Source: Clostridia bacterium
Lineage (GTDB): Bacteria > Bacillota > Clostridia > Oscillospirales > Acutalibacteraceae
Length of the DNA: 5,187 bases
NCBI GenBank assembly: GCA_017387165.1
Contig: JAFOFS010000291.1
Coordinates: forward strand, 1 to 5,187
Direction of reading: 5' to 3'
The notes beneath the pieces are model-generated. The model did no database searches. It saw only the letters and a program-made list of their open reading frames with translations, and had not been told where the DNA came from. This document shows, one piece after another, positions 1 through 5,187 of this stretch; the first letter of the stretch is position 1, and the number at the start of each line of letters is the position of its first letter. A program made the translations under genes and the position numbers.

Positions 1-1253
1 CATTCTTCCGTTGTTCCCGGCGTTTGGGTGGTACCGCCCGAGGCGGTGGTCGTCGTGGTGGTGGCGGTCGTGGTGGTGGTCAGGTTGGTGTTGCTGCCCA
101 TCAGCAATTCCACCGCCGCATCCAACTGCGGATCGGTCGCGCCGTCCACCGAGAAGGAGGAAACCTCTTTCGCCGGCGTCAAGCCCTTCCCCTGCCAGCT
201 GCCGCTTTTCGGCAGGGAGAGTTCCCCGACCGACAGCTTGATACGGGCGTTGGTGCTGGTCAGCACAAAATACTCCTGCACCAGCGCACAGCCGGCGGTG
301 ATGGTACCGACCAGCTTGGTCTTATTGAATTCCGCCAGCGCACCGGCGAACAGCTCCGCTTCGCCCGAGGTGCCGCCGTTGATCAGCGTCACCGACGAAA
401 GCGCAACCTCCGTCGTGCCCTTACTGGTCAGGCTTTCGGTGCTGTCACCGCGATCCAGCGTCGCATAGGTCGCGTTGGGCAGCAGCATTTCCAGCACCTG
501 TCCCGCCGCCTCCAGCGAGCCGCCGCTGTTGCCGCGCAGATCGAAGATGAAGCCGACGGCGCCCTGTGAGCGCAGCGATTCATACAGCGTTTCAAACTGC
601 TTGTGCGTGAGGGCGCTGAAGTTGGTGATACGGATATAGCCGATCCTTTGATCCAGCATCTTACCCGAAACCGATTCCAGCGTGTACACCGCCGAGATCA
701 GCGCAAAGGATTTCTCCTCCGCACCGCGGTTGACGGTCAGCTGCACCTTGCCCGACGTTGCCAGCAGATCCTGCAGATCGGCCAGCGTCATATCCGAGCC
801 GACCGGCGTATCGTTGACCACGCGGATGAGGTCGCCTGCCTGCATACCGGCAAGCGCCGCCGGAGAATTGGCCGCCACCGAACCGACCAGCATTTCGCTG
901 TTGCGGTCGTATTCCACCGTCAGGCCGAATCCTTCCGCCTCGCCCTTCAGCACCGCCTCAACCGCCGCGTATTCGTCGGCCGTGAGGTAGTCGGCGTACG
1001 GATCGCCGATACCCGACAGATAGCTGGCGGCCACCGTCTCACGCAGGCGCACCTCATCGATGGTGCCGGAATATTCGTCGCGCACCTTTTTGTCCACTTC
1101 GGTCAGATAATCCAGAAGCGACTGACGCTGGTTTACGTCGGTCACGGTGGAGGAAAAGCGTTCCATAGAAAACATCATCGTCAGCGTAACCGCCAACGCA
1201 ACAGCCAACGCGATCAGCGCCAAAGCCGTACCAAGTGAAATTTTCTTGTTCAT
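1..1253 (-). CDS. Membrane-anchored PDZ-S41 (Ctp-type) peptidase homologue, probable pseudoenzyme, 3' end cut by window edge
   Basis: There are 417 visible codons; the next codon begins TG at the window edge, so a TGA stop just outside is possible but not seen. Start: ATG with AGGAG six bases upstream. Residues 6-29 are one hydrophobic helix with no clear cleavage site, so the protein is likely anchored with its bulk outside the cell. Residues about 45-105 resemble the Ctp N-terminal helical region (GDPYADYL at 83-90), about 107-185 a PDZ domain, and about 200-385 the S41 core, with FIFDLRGNSGG at 235-245 and a typical C-terminal DPQLDAAVELL at 374-384. Ctp proteases use a Ser, a Lys 25 residues later and a Gln four after that. 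Aligned by spacing, these positions are Gly297, Cys322 and Gln326, so the Ser/Lys dyad is missing. A Thr-rich tail follows (392-415). It is the last visible gene of the ftsE-ftsX-hydrolase operon. Family assignment is firm; lack of activity is inference. Confidence 0.9.
   Translation of the reverse strand, partial: MNKKISLGTALALIALAVALAVTLTMMFSMERFSSTVTDVNQRQSLLDYLTEVDKKVRDEYSGTIDEVRLRETVAASYLSGIGDPYADYLTADEYAAVEAVLKGEAEGFGLTVEYDRNSEMLVGSVAANSPAALAGMQAGDLIRVVNDTPVGSDMTLADLQDLLATSGKVQLTVNRGAEEKSFALISAVYTLESVSGKMLDQRIGYIRITNFSALTHKQFETLYESLRSQGAVGFIFDLRGNSGGSLEAAGQVLEMLLPNATYATLDRGDSTESLTSKGTTEVALSSVTLINGGTSGEAELFAGALAEFNKTKLVGTITAGCALVQEYFVLTSTNARIKLSVGELSLPKSGSWQGKGLTPAKEVSSFSVDGATDPQLDAAVELLMGSNTNLTTTTTATTTTTTASGGTTQTPGTTEE
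45..80 (-). repeat. Threonine-codon (ACC/ACG) tract in the S41 gene
   Basis: Thirteen codons from 80 down to 42 read as eleven Thr (ACC or ACG) and two Ala (GCC), in the order T5-A-T6-A; the bounds given here cover the last Thr codon. On the plus strand this appears as a GGT/CGT/GGC trinucleotide run. It forms the start of a low-complexity Thr/Gly/Pro tail after the S41 fold. Such tails are usually flexible linkers or possible O-glycosylation regions; the role here is unknown. Near-identical triplets could allow in-frame length changes. Confidence 0.85.
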
Positions 1254-1259
1254 AGCGTA

Positions 1260-1264
1260 CTCCT
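1260..1264 (-). promoter_or_regulatory. Ribosome binding site of the S41 gene
   Basis: AGGAG lies six bases before the ATG at 1253, within the 21-base gap after the hydrolase stop codon (TAA at 1277-1275). It fixes the start of the S41 gene, and the short gap leaves little room for a separate promoter, supporting co-transcription. Confidence 0.8.
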
Positions 1265-1274
1265 AAACGTTGTT

Positions 1275-2483
1275 TTACGGAACGGCAACGTAGCCGTAGC
1301 CGATCGGATCGACCGGGTAGCCGTCCAGACGCACCTCAAAGTGCAGGTGAGCGCCGAACGAGTAGCCGGTATTGCCGATGTCACCAAGGCGGGTCTTACC
1401 GCCGACCACGTACTGACCGGGGGTGACGCGTACCTTGGACATGTGCGCGTACATGGTCACCACGCGCTGGCCGTATTCGTCCAGACCGTGATCCACCAGC
1501 ACGCAGTAGCCGTAGCCGCTGCTCCAGCCGGTGCCGTACTCGGAGGTGGTGTTGACGTCCAGCACCACGCCGTCCGCCGCCGCGATGATATCCTTGCCGT
1601 GTGCGGAGCCGTAGCAGGCGATGTCGATGCCCTTGTGCAGGCTGCCCCAGCGCGGACCGTAGGTGTCGGTCAGAATGGTGCATTCGGTGGACGGCCAGTA
1701 CATCGAGCCGGTCTTAAACGACTGGTTGTTGTTGCCCTGGGCGATCTTCTTGGCGATCTCCTCCTCCAAACGGGCTTCTTCCTCTTTGGAGAGGGCAATC
1801 TGATTGCGGTAGTAATCGATATCCGATTCCAGCTGGTAGACGGTCACCGCCACTTCGTCGAACAGCTTATCCAGCTCGACCTTCAGCGCCTCCATCTCCT
1901 GCTGTTTGCCGGCCAGCACGGCGCGCTGCGCCTGCAGCTCATCCTTCTGCTTGTGGATGACGACCAGTTCGTCCTCCAGCGCACGGATGGTCTTTTCATC
2001 GCTTTCCGCGATCGCCTGCATCACCTTGGTCTTCACGAGGTAATCGACGTAATTTTCAGTCGAGAGCACCATTTGGAACTCGCTCAAGTTACCCGTTTTG
2101 GACACGTGATTGAGGCGTTTTTTGAGATAATCAAACTCGGTGGCGATCTCCGCCTCACGGGCGGCGATCTCCTGCAGCTTGGCGTTGATCTCTTTGTCTT
2201 TTTCGTCGATCTGCTGCTGATTGAGCAGGATCTCGTGCTGCTTGGCCTCGATCTGCTGATTGATGAGGTTGAGCTTGGCCTGCTGATCCTCCAGACTGTC
2301 CGAAAGCGCCGCCTTGGCATCCTCCAGCTCGTCGATCAGATCGCGCAGCTCGTCTTGCTCGTCTTGCAGCTCTTCCACCGATTTGGCAAAGGCGGTAACC
2401 CCGCTCATCGGCAGGACGGCGACCAGCATGGCCGCCGCCATCAAAGCGCCCAGCAGACGGCGCATCGTATTCTTGTTTCTCAT
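1275..2483 (-). CDS. Secreted coiled-coil M23 (LytM) peptidoglycan endopeptidase, probable FtsEX partner
   Basis: 402 residues, predicted to cleave peptide cross-bridges or stems in the cell wall. Residues 1-33 form a signal peptide (RR at 8-9, hydrophobic core about 10-30, likely cleavage after AFA at 31-33). Residues about 35-250 are a charged, Leu/Gln/Glu-rich helical region predicted as a long coiled coil in two arms, broken near 128-150 (GNLSEFQMVL, then STENYVDYLV), as in PcsB, CwlO and EnvC. The M23 domain spans about 265-398. HKGID gives His283 and Asp287, YAH gives His347, and GAHLHFEV gives His379 and His381; these match the LytM zinc ligands and catalytic histidines, so the domain looks active. 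The frame stays open up to 2594 inside ftsX, but the ATG at 2483 overlaps the ftsX stop as ATGA, has AGGGAGGAG upstream and begins a proper signal peptide. Known FtsEX partners are coiled-coil hydrolases or activators; pairing here is inferred from gene order and architecture. Confidence 0.94.
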   Translation of the reverse strand: MRNKNTMRRLLGALMAAAMLVAVLPMSGVTAFAKSVEELQDEQDELRDLIDELEDAKAALSDSLEDQQAKLNLINQQIEAKQHEILLNQQQIDEKDKEINAKLQEIAAREAEIATEFDYLKKRLNHVSKTGNLSEFQMVLSTENYVDYLVKTKVMQAIAESDEKTIRALEDELVVIHKQKDELQAQRAVLAGKQQEMEALKVELDKLFDEVAVTVYQLESDIDYYRNQIALSKEEEARLEEEIAKKIAQGNNNQSFKTGSMYWPSTECTILTDTYGPRWGSLHKGIDIACYGSAHGKDIIAAADGVVLDVNTTSEYGTGWSSGYGYCVLVDHGLDEYGQRVVTMYAHMSKVRVTPGQYVVGGKTRLGDIGNTGYSFGAHLHFEVRLDGYPVDPIGYGYVAVP

Positions 2484-3379
2484 AACGTCGGGTCTCCTCC
2501 CTCTTCCTTGAGGTAACGACCCATCGAAATGGCGCTGCCCAGCACACCGGTCAGCACACCGCCGGCCAGATACGCCAGCAGGATGATCCACCACATCGAG
2601 CCGAAGGACAGCAGGGTCATACCGATGACCTTACCGCCAAACAGCATCATCACGCGGTCGTACGCCAGCCAGGTCACCAGATAGGCGATGCCTGCCGACA
2701 GCAGACCGATGACCGCGCCTTCCACCACGAAGGGGAGGCGGATGAAGAAGTTGGTCGCACCGACCGCCTTCATAATGCCGATTTCCAGACGGCGGCTGTA
2801 CACCGTCAGCTTGATGGTATTGGAGATGATAAACAGGGACACCAGCACCAGCAACACCACGACAACCGCGCCGGCGATCATCAGAATGTTACGCAGCTGG
2901 CTGAGCTGGTCGGCCAACTGGGTCTCCGCGTTGATCTGCTCGGTAAAGGGAAGCTTTTCGATATCCTCCAGCGTCTGCTCAAACAGCGACAGATCGTAGA
3001 AGGTCACGATGTAGGAATCCTGCATCGGATTGTCTTCCTTGAGCGCCTCGTACAGTTCCTCCGAACCGAGGTCCTTGGCGTAGCGTTCCAGCACCTCTTC
3101 CTTGGAGAGGAACTCGACACCCGATACGTTGCTCATCGCTTTGAGCTCGTCCCCCATCGCCTGCACGTCCGCCTCGGCGGTATCCTTTTCGATCCACACG
3201 ACGACGACGTTCTGATGCGCGACCTGCTCGAACACGTAGTTGACGTTGATAAACACCAACGATGCCAGACCGGTGATGAGGATGCAGGCAGTCAGCACGA
3301 CCACCGACGCCATCGCCATCAGGCGGTTTTTCCACACGCTGCGGAAGCCTTCCCGCAACAGATAGCCGAGATTTCTCAT
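2480..3379 (-). CDS. ftsX: Cell division protein FtsX
   Basis: 299 residues, the usual length for Gram-positive FtsX. It is the membrane subunit of the FtsEX complex and passes the state of the FtsE ATPase to a wall hydrolase outside the cell. It starts LGYLLREGFRSVWKNRLMA (4-22), a typical Firmicute FtsX N terminus. Membrane segments are predicted at about 22-48, 165-187, 217-240 and 257-287. The extracellular domain (about 50-165) lies between the first two and would dock the coiled-coil partner. The segment SNTIKLTVYSRRLEIGIMKA (186-205), followed by VGATNFFI, is the conserved cytoplasmic FtsX signature after TM2. The ATG overlaps the ftsE TGA (ATGA), with GGGAG nine bases upstream inside ftsE, and its own TGA overlaps the next start the same way. 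I see no missing or unusual element. Confidence 0.97.
   Translation of the reverse strand: MRNLGYLLREGFRSVWKNRLMAMASVVVLTACILITGLASLVFINVNYVFEQVAHQNVVVVWIEKDTAEADVQAMGDELKAMSNVSGVEFLSKEEVLERYAKDLGSEELYEALKEDNPMQDSYIVTFYDLSLFEQTLEDIEKLPFTEQINAETQLADQLSQLRNILMIAGAVVVVLLVLVSLFIISNTIKLTVYSRRLEIGIMKAVGATNFFIRLPFVVEGAVIGLLSAGIAYLVTWLAYDRVMMLFGGKVIGMTLLSFGSMWWIILLAYLAGGVLTGVLGSAISMGRYLKEEGGDPTL
2494..2502 (-). promoter_or_regulatory. Ribosome binding site of the M23 hydrolase gene
   Basis: AGGGAGGAG ends ten bases before the ATG at 2483. It lies within the last codons of ftsX and decides the start: neither the far upstream ATG at 2594 nor the next in-frame ATG (codon 7, at 2465) is as well placed relative to it. 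Confidence 0.75.
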
Positions 3380-4056
3380 ACCGTCACGCTCCCTTCCGGG
3401 GTGTCCGATTCGACACGGCCCTTGGAAATGCGGATGGTGCGCTTGCGGAATTTCTCCACCAGCGGTTGAGCGTGGGTGACCACCAGCACGGTGGTACCCA
3501 GACGGTTGATCTCGATCAGCAGCTGCATAATTTCCTCGCTCATGGTCGGATCGACGTTGCCGGTCGGCTCGTCCGCCACGATCAGCGCCGGATTGTTGAC
3601 CAGCGCACGCGCCAAGCTGACGCGCTGCTGCTCACCGCCGGAAAGCTCCTGCGGATAATGCTTCATCTTATCCTGCAGACCGACCAGCTGCAGCACATAC
3701 GGCACGCGGTGGTGAATTTCCTTGTTGGAAGCACCCAGCACGCGCAGCGCAAACGCGACGTTGTCAAAGACGGTCATGGTCTGGATCAGGCGGAAATCCT
3801 GGAACACGATGCCCATCGTACGGCGGAGCATCGGCTCCTGACGGCGGCGCAGCTTGGACAGGCGGAAGCCGTTGACCGTCACCTCACCCACCGTCGGGGA
3901 TTCCTCATGCATAATCAGTTTCAGAAATGTACTTTTACCGGCGCCCGATTCACCGACGATAAACACGAATTCGCCCTTCTCAATGTGAAGGTTTACGTCG
4001 CACAGTGCTTCTTTGCCGTTATCGTAAACTTTGTGAACTCCGTTGAATTCGATCAC
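3376..4056 (-). CDS. ftsE: Cell division ATP-binding protein FtsE
   Basis: 226 residues with a GTG start, within the family's usual range. It is the cytoplasmic ABC ATPase that pairs with FtsX. Visible motifs: Walker A GESGAGKST (35-43), Q-loop Gln86 in VFQDFRL, ABC signature LSGGEQQR (138-145), Walker B LIVADEP (158-164, catalytic Glu163) and H-loop His195 in VVTHA. The N-terminal IEFNGVHKVYDNG and the EFVFIVGESGAGKST context are typical of FtsE rather than general ABC exporters, and the adjoining ftsX confirms the call. No ATG exists at the N terminus; AAAGGAGG eight bases before the GTG and the start of homology both point to it. The frame is open to 4203, but that upstream stretch is not FtsE-like. 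All nucleotide-binding residues are intact, so ATPase activity is expected. Confidence 0.98.
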   Translation of the reverse strand: MIEFNGVHKVYDNGKEALCDVNLHIEKGEFVFIVGESGAGKSTFLKLIMHEESPTVGEVTVNGFRLSKLRRRQEPMLRRTMGIVFQDFRLIQTMTVFDNVAFALRVLGASNKEIHHRVPYVLQLVGLQDKMKHYPQELSGGEQQRVSLARALVNNPALIVADEPTGNVDPTMSEEIMQLLIEINRLGTTVLVVTHAQPLVEKFRKRTIRISKGRVESDTPEGSVTV

Positions 4057-4064
4057 AAAGACGT

Positions 4065-4072
4065 CCTCCTTT
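4065..4072 (-). promoter_or_regulatory. Ribosome binding site of ftsE, setting a GTG start
   Basis: AAAGGAGG, close to the ideal anti-16S complement, lies eight bases before GTG at 4056-4054. It is the reason to prefer this non-ATG start over in-frame ATGs at 4203 and 4089, whose extra residues would not match FtsE. Confidence 0.85.
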
Positions 4073-4083
4073 GCAGTTGATTC

Positions 4084-4101
4084 GCGGAGCATCCGCTCCG
4101 C
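4084..4101 (-). other. Perfect 7-bp hairpin in the ftsE leader
   Basis: GCGGAGC and GCTCCGC form a perfect 7-bp, GC-rich stem around a 4-base loop (GGAT on the minus strand). It ends 11 bases before the ftsE ribosome binding site and is not followed by a T run in either direction, so it is not an intrinsic terminator. If transcription starts at the candidate promoter just upstream, the hairpin would sit at the very 5' end of the mRNA, where such stems are known to slow decay. The stem is clear; the role is inference. Confidence 0.5.
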
Positions 4102-4109
4102 TACCTTAC

Positions 4110-4138
4110 ACGGTAACACGAAAACCGAGGGCTGACAA
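4110..4138 (-). promoter_or_regulatory. Weak candidate promoter for the ftsEX operon
   Basis: TTGTCA (4138-4133) matches the -35 consensus at five of six bases. A 17-base spacer leads to TACCGT (4115-4110), a poor -10 (three of six), but TG stands one base before it as in extended -10 promoters. The start of transcription would fall near 4102-4106. This is the best sigma-A-like match I found between the regulator and ftsE. Read-through from the upstream gene remains possible. Confidence 0.3.
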
Positions 4139-4170
4139 GTCCTCAAAAGTTTCCAGTCCGTACAAGACGA

Positions 4171-4199
4171 TGCGCCGTTCGGCAACAACCGGCGGCGCA
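4171..4199 (-). other. GC-rich hairpin just after the regulator stop codon
   Basis: TGCGCCG and CGGCGCA form a perfect 7-bp outer stem. Inside it CGG pairs with CCG around a 6-base loop, with a small internal loop between the stems. It begins 11 bases past the regulator's TAA, where a terminator would sit, but the bases after it (TCGTCTTGTAC) lack a T run. A CTTTTT stretch lies before it instead. It may be a weak or factor-assisted terminator or a 3'-end stabiliser. Confidence 0.35.
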
Positions 4200-4209
4200 C
4201 CAAAAAGTT

Positions 4210-5187
4210 TTAGTATTTGACCGGATTCGCCTTGAGGTACTTCTGCACCATCAGCGCCACCTTGAAGACGATGGCGTCGTCAAACTCGCGGAGATCCAGA
4301 CCGGTCAAGCGCTTGATCTTCTCCAGACGATACACCAGCGTGTTGCGGTGCACAAACAGCTTACGGGAGGTTTCCGAAACGTTCAGGTTGTTCTCGAAGA
4401 AGCGCTGAATGGTAAACAGGGTTTCCTGATCCAGCGACTCGATGGAGCCACGCTTGAACACCTCACGCAGGAACATCTCGCAGAGGGTGGTCGGGAGCTG
4501 ATAAATCAAACGGGCAATGCCGAGGTTGTCGTAGCTGACGATGGTCTTCTCGGTATCAAACACCTTGCCGACCTCCAGCGCCACCTGCGCCTCCTTGAAC
4601 GAGCGGGCCAGCTCCTTGATGCTCTCCACGATCATACCGATACCGATGTTGGCGTGGGTATAGAATTCGCTGCCCAGCGTATCGACGATGGAGCGGGCCA
4701 GCTTCTCGAGATCCTTGCCCTCGGTGTCGGGACGCACTTCCTTGACCAGCACGATATCGGTCTCGTTGATGCTGATGACGAAGTCCTTGGTGTTATCCGG
4801 GAACAGGTTGCGGATGACGTCGTAGGTGGACACGTCGCTGTGGCTCTGCACACGGATGAGCATCACCACGCGCGCCGCCTCGCTGTTGAAGCGCAGCTCG
4901 TGCGCCTTTAAGTAGATATCGCCCGGCAGAATGTTATCCAACAAAATGTTCTTCACAAAATTGCCGCGATCATACTTCTCGTCGTAATACTGCTTGATGT
5001 TGGTCAGGGAGATGGCCAACAGCGCCGCATAGCGGGAGGCTTCCTCATCGGTGCCTTCCACAAAAAGCAGATAGTTCTTGTGCGGCTCCGCGCCGAAGGG
5101 GCGATAGGTCAAGCCCTCGGCAGCAAACGAATCGGCCTGGGTAAACGCATCCATACCAAGACCTTCCGCCGCCTGACCGATACGGCC
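4210..5187 (-). CDS. PucR/CdaR-family transcriptional regulator, 5' end cut by window edge
   Basis: 325 visible residues; the frame is open to the right edge and the true start lies outside. The ATG at 5154 is probably internal, because the 11 codons before it (GRIGQAAEGLG) continue the protein and resemble the RIG segment of CdaR-type N-terminal sensor domains. Numbering from that Met: about 1-60 is the end of the sensor region, about 65-215 resembles the degenerate GGDEF-like middle domain of CdaR proteins (HANIGIGMIVESIKELARSF at 167-186, then KEAQVALEVG), and about 240-310 is the PucR C-terminal helix-turn-helix, with core NNLNVSETSRKLFVHRNTL (255-273) then VYRLEKIKRLTG. It should bind DNA; the ligand is unknown. 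The family includes regulators of sugar diacid, purine and amino-acid use. A 153-base gap separates it from ftsE, so control of ftsEX is possible but unproven. Confidence 0.87.
   Translation of the reverse strand, partial: GRIGQAAEGLGMDAFTQADSFAAEGLTYRPFGAEPHKNYLLFVEGTDEEASRYAALLAISLTNIKQYYDEKYDRGNFVKNILLDNILPGDIYLKAHELRFNSEAARVVMLIRVQSHSDVSTYDVIRNLFPDNTKDFVISINETDIVLVKEVRPDTEGKDLEKLARSIVDTLGSEFYTHANIGIGMIVESIKELARSFKEAQVALEVGKVFDTEKTIVSYDNLGIARLIYQLPTTLCEMFLREVFKRGSIESLDQETLFTIQRFFENNLNVSETSRKLFVHRNTLVYRLEKIKRLTGLDLREFDDAIVFKVALMVQKYLKANPVKY

Noticed and set aside
1..5. Calling a stop codon for the S41 gene
   Set aside because: Only TG of codon 418 is inside the window; TGA, TGG, TGT or TGC are all possible.
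24..569. Plus-strand frames with Gly/Arg/Val-rich starts near the left edge
   Set aside because: They are shadows of the S41 gene and its Thr codon tract; the low-complexity runs are complements of ACC/ACG repeats.
603..1238. 211-codon plus-strand open frame
   Set aside because: It lies opposite the N-terminal, PDZ and early core parts of the S41 gene, is rich in Arg/Gln/His without a recognisable fold, and has no convincing ribosome binding site.
1341..2516. 391-codon open frame on the plus strand opposite the M23 hydrolase gene
   Set aside because: It is exactly antisense to a clear coiled-coil/LytM gene. Its Leu/Val/Gln-rich sequence is the complement of the Glu/Gln/Lys-rich coiled coil, it shows no known motif, and the codon bias of the minus-strand gene explains the lack of stops.
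2484..2594. Longer M23 hydrolase starting at the ATG at 2594
   Set aside because: The added residues lie inside ftsX in another frame, would hide the signal peptide, and ignore the AGGGAGGAG placed for the ATG at 2483.
3466..4080. 204-codon plus-strand open frame opposite ftsE
   Set aside because: It is antisense to a fully motif-complete ABC ATPase gene and has no recognisable features.
4171..4199. Calling this hairpin an intrinsic terminator
   Set aside because: No run of T follows the stem on either strand, so only a structural element is reported.
4057..4203. Longer FtsE starting at the ATG at 4203 or 4089
   Set aside because: The extra residues are not FtsE-like and cross the intergenic hairpin region; GTG at 4056 has a near-ideal ribosome binding site and gives the family's normal length.
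4348..4911. 187-codon plus-strand open frame opposite the regulator
   Set aside because: It mirrors the PucR/CdaR coding sequence and carries no domain signature.
5152..5154. Taking this ATG as the true start of the regulator
   Set aside because: The frame remains open to the edge, the preceding residues look like part of the sensor domain, and no ribosome binding site precedes it.

Overview
The window holds five genes, all on the minus strand. Read in the direction of transcription (from high to low coordinates) they are: a PucR/CdaR-type transcriptional regulator (5' end beyond the right edge), ftsE, ftsX, a secreted coiled-coil M23 (LytM) peptidoglycan hydrolase, and a membrane-anchored PDZ-S41 protein of the carboxyl-terminal processing protease (Ctp) family that runs to the left edge. 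I see no RNA gene, CRISPR array, insertion sequence or plus-strand gene. The long open frames on the plus strand are antisense shadows of these genes.

The gene set, strong AGGAG-type ribosome binding sites, moderately high GC by eye and the protein styles (Firmicute-type FtsX, coiled coil plus LytM in place of a Gram-negative EnvC, CdaR-like regulator) suggest a Gram-positive gut-type Clostridia, perhaps Oscillospiraceae/Ruminococcaceae. This taxonomic placement is inference.

Layout: 4210-5187 is the regulator. 4057-4209 is the only intergenic stretch of any size (153 bases) and holds two hairpins, a weak candidate promoter and the ftsE ribosome binding site. 3376-4056 is ftsE (GTG start). 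2480-3379 is ftsX. 1275-2483 is the M23 hydrolase. 1-1253 is the S41 protein. ftsE/ftsX and ftsX/hydrolase each overlap by ATGA, and the S41 start lies 21 bases after the hydrolase stop, so the last four genes look like one translationally coupled operon.

Working model: FtsE (ATPase) and FtsX (membrane protein) form the type VII ABC transporter-like complex that transmits ATP hydrolysis across the membrane to a coiled-coil partner. Here the partner is encoded immediately downstream and carries its own LytM domain with all expected zinc and catalytic residues, so it may cut the wall itself, unlike E. coli EnvC. The S41 protein would sit on the outer face of the same membrane. Its catalytic Ser and Lys positions appear to be Gly and Cys, so it may be a catalytically dead PDZ scaffold or regulator. 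That is the most notable observation in the window.
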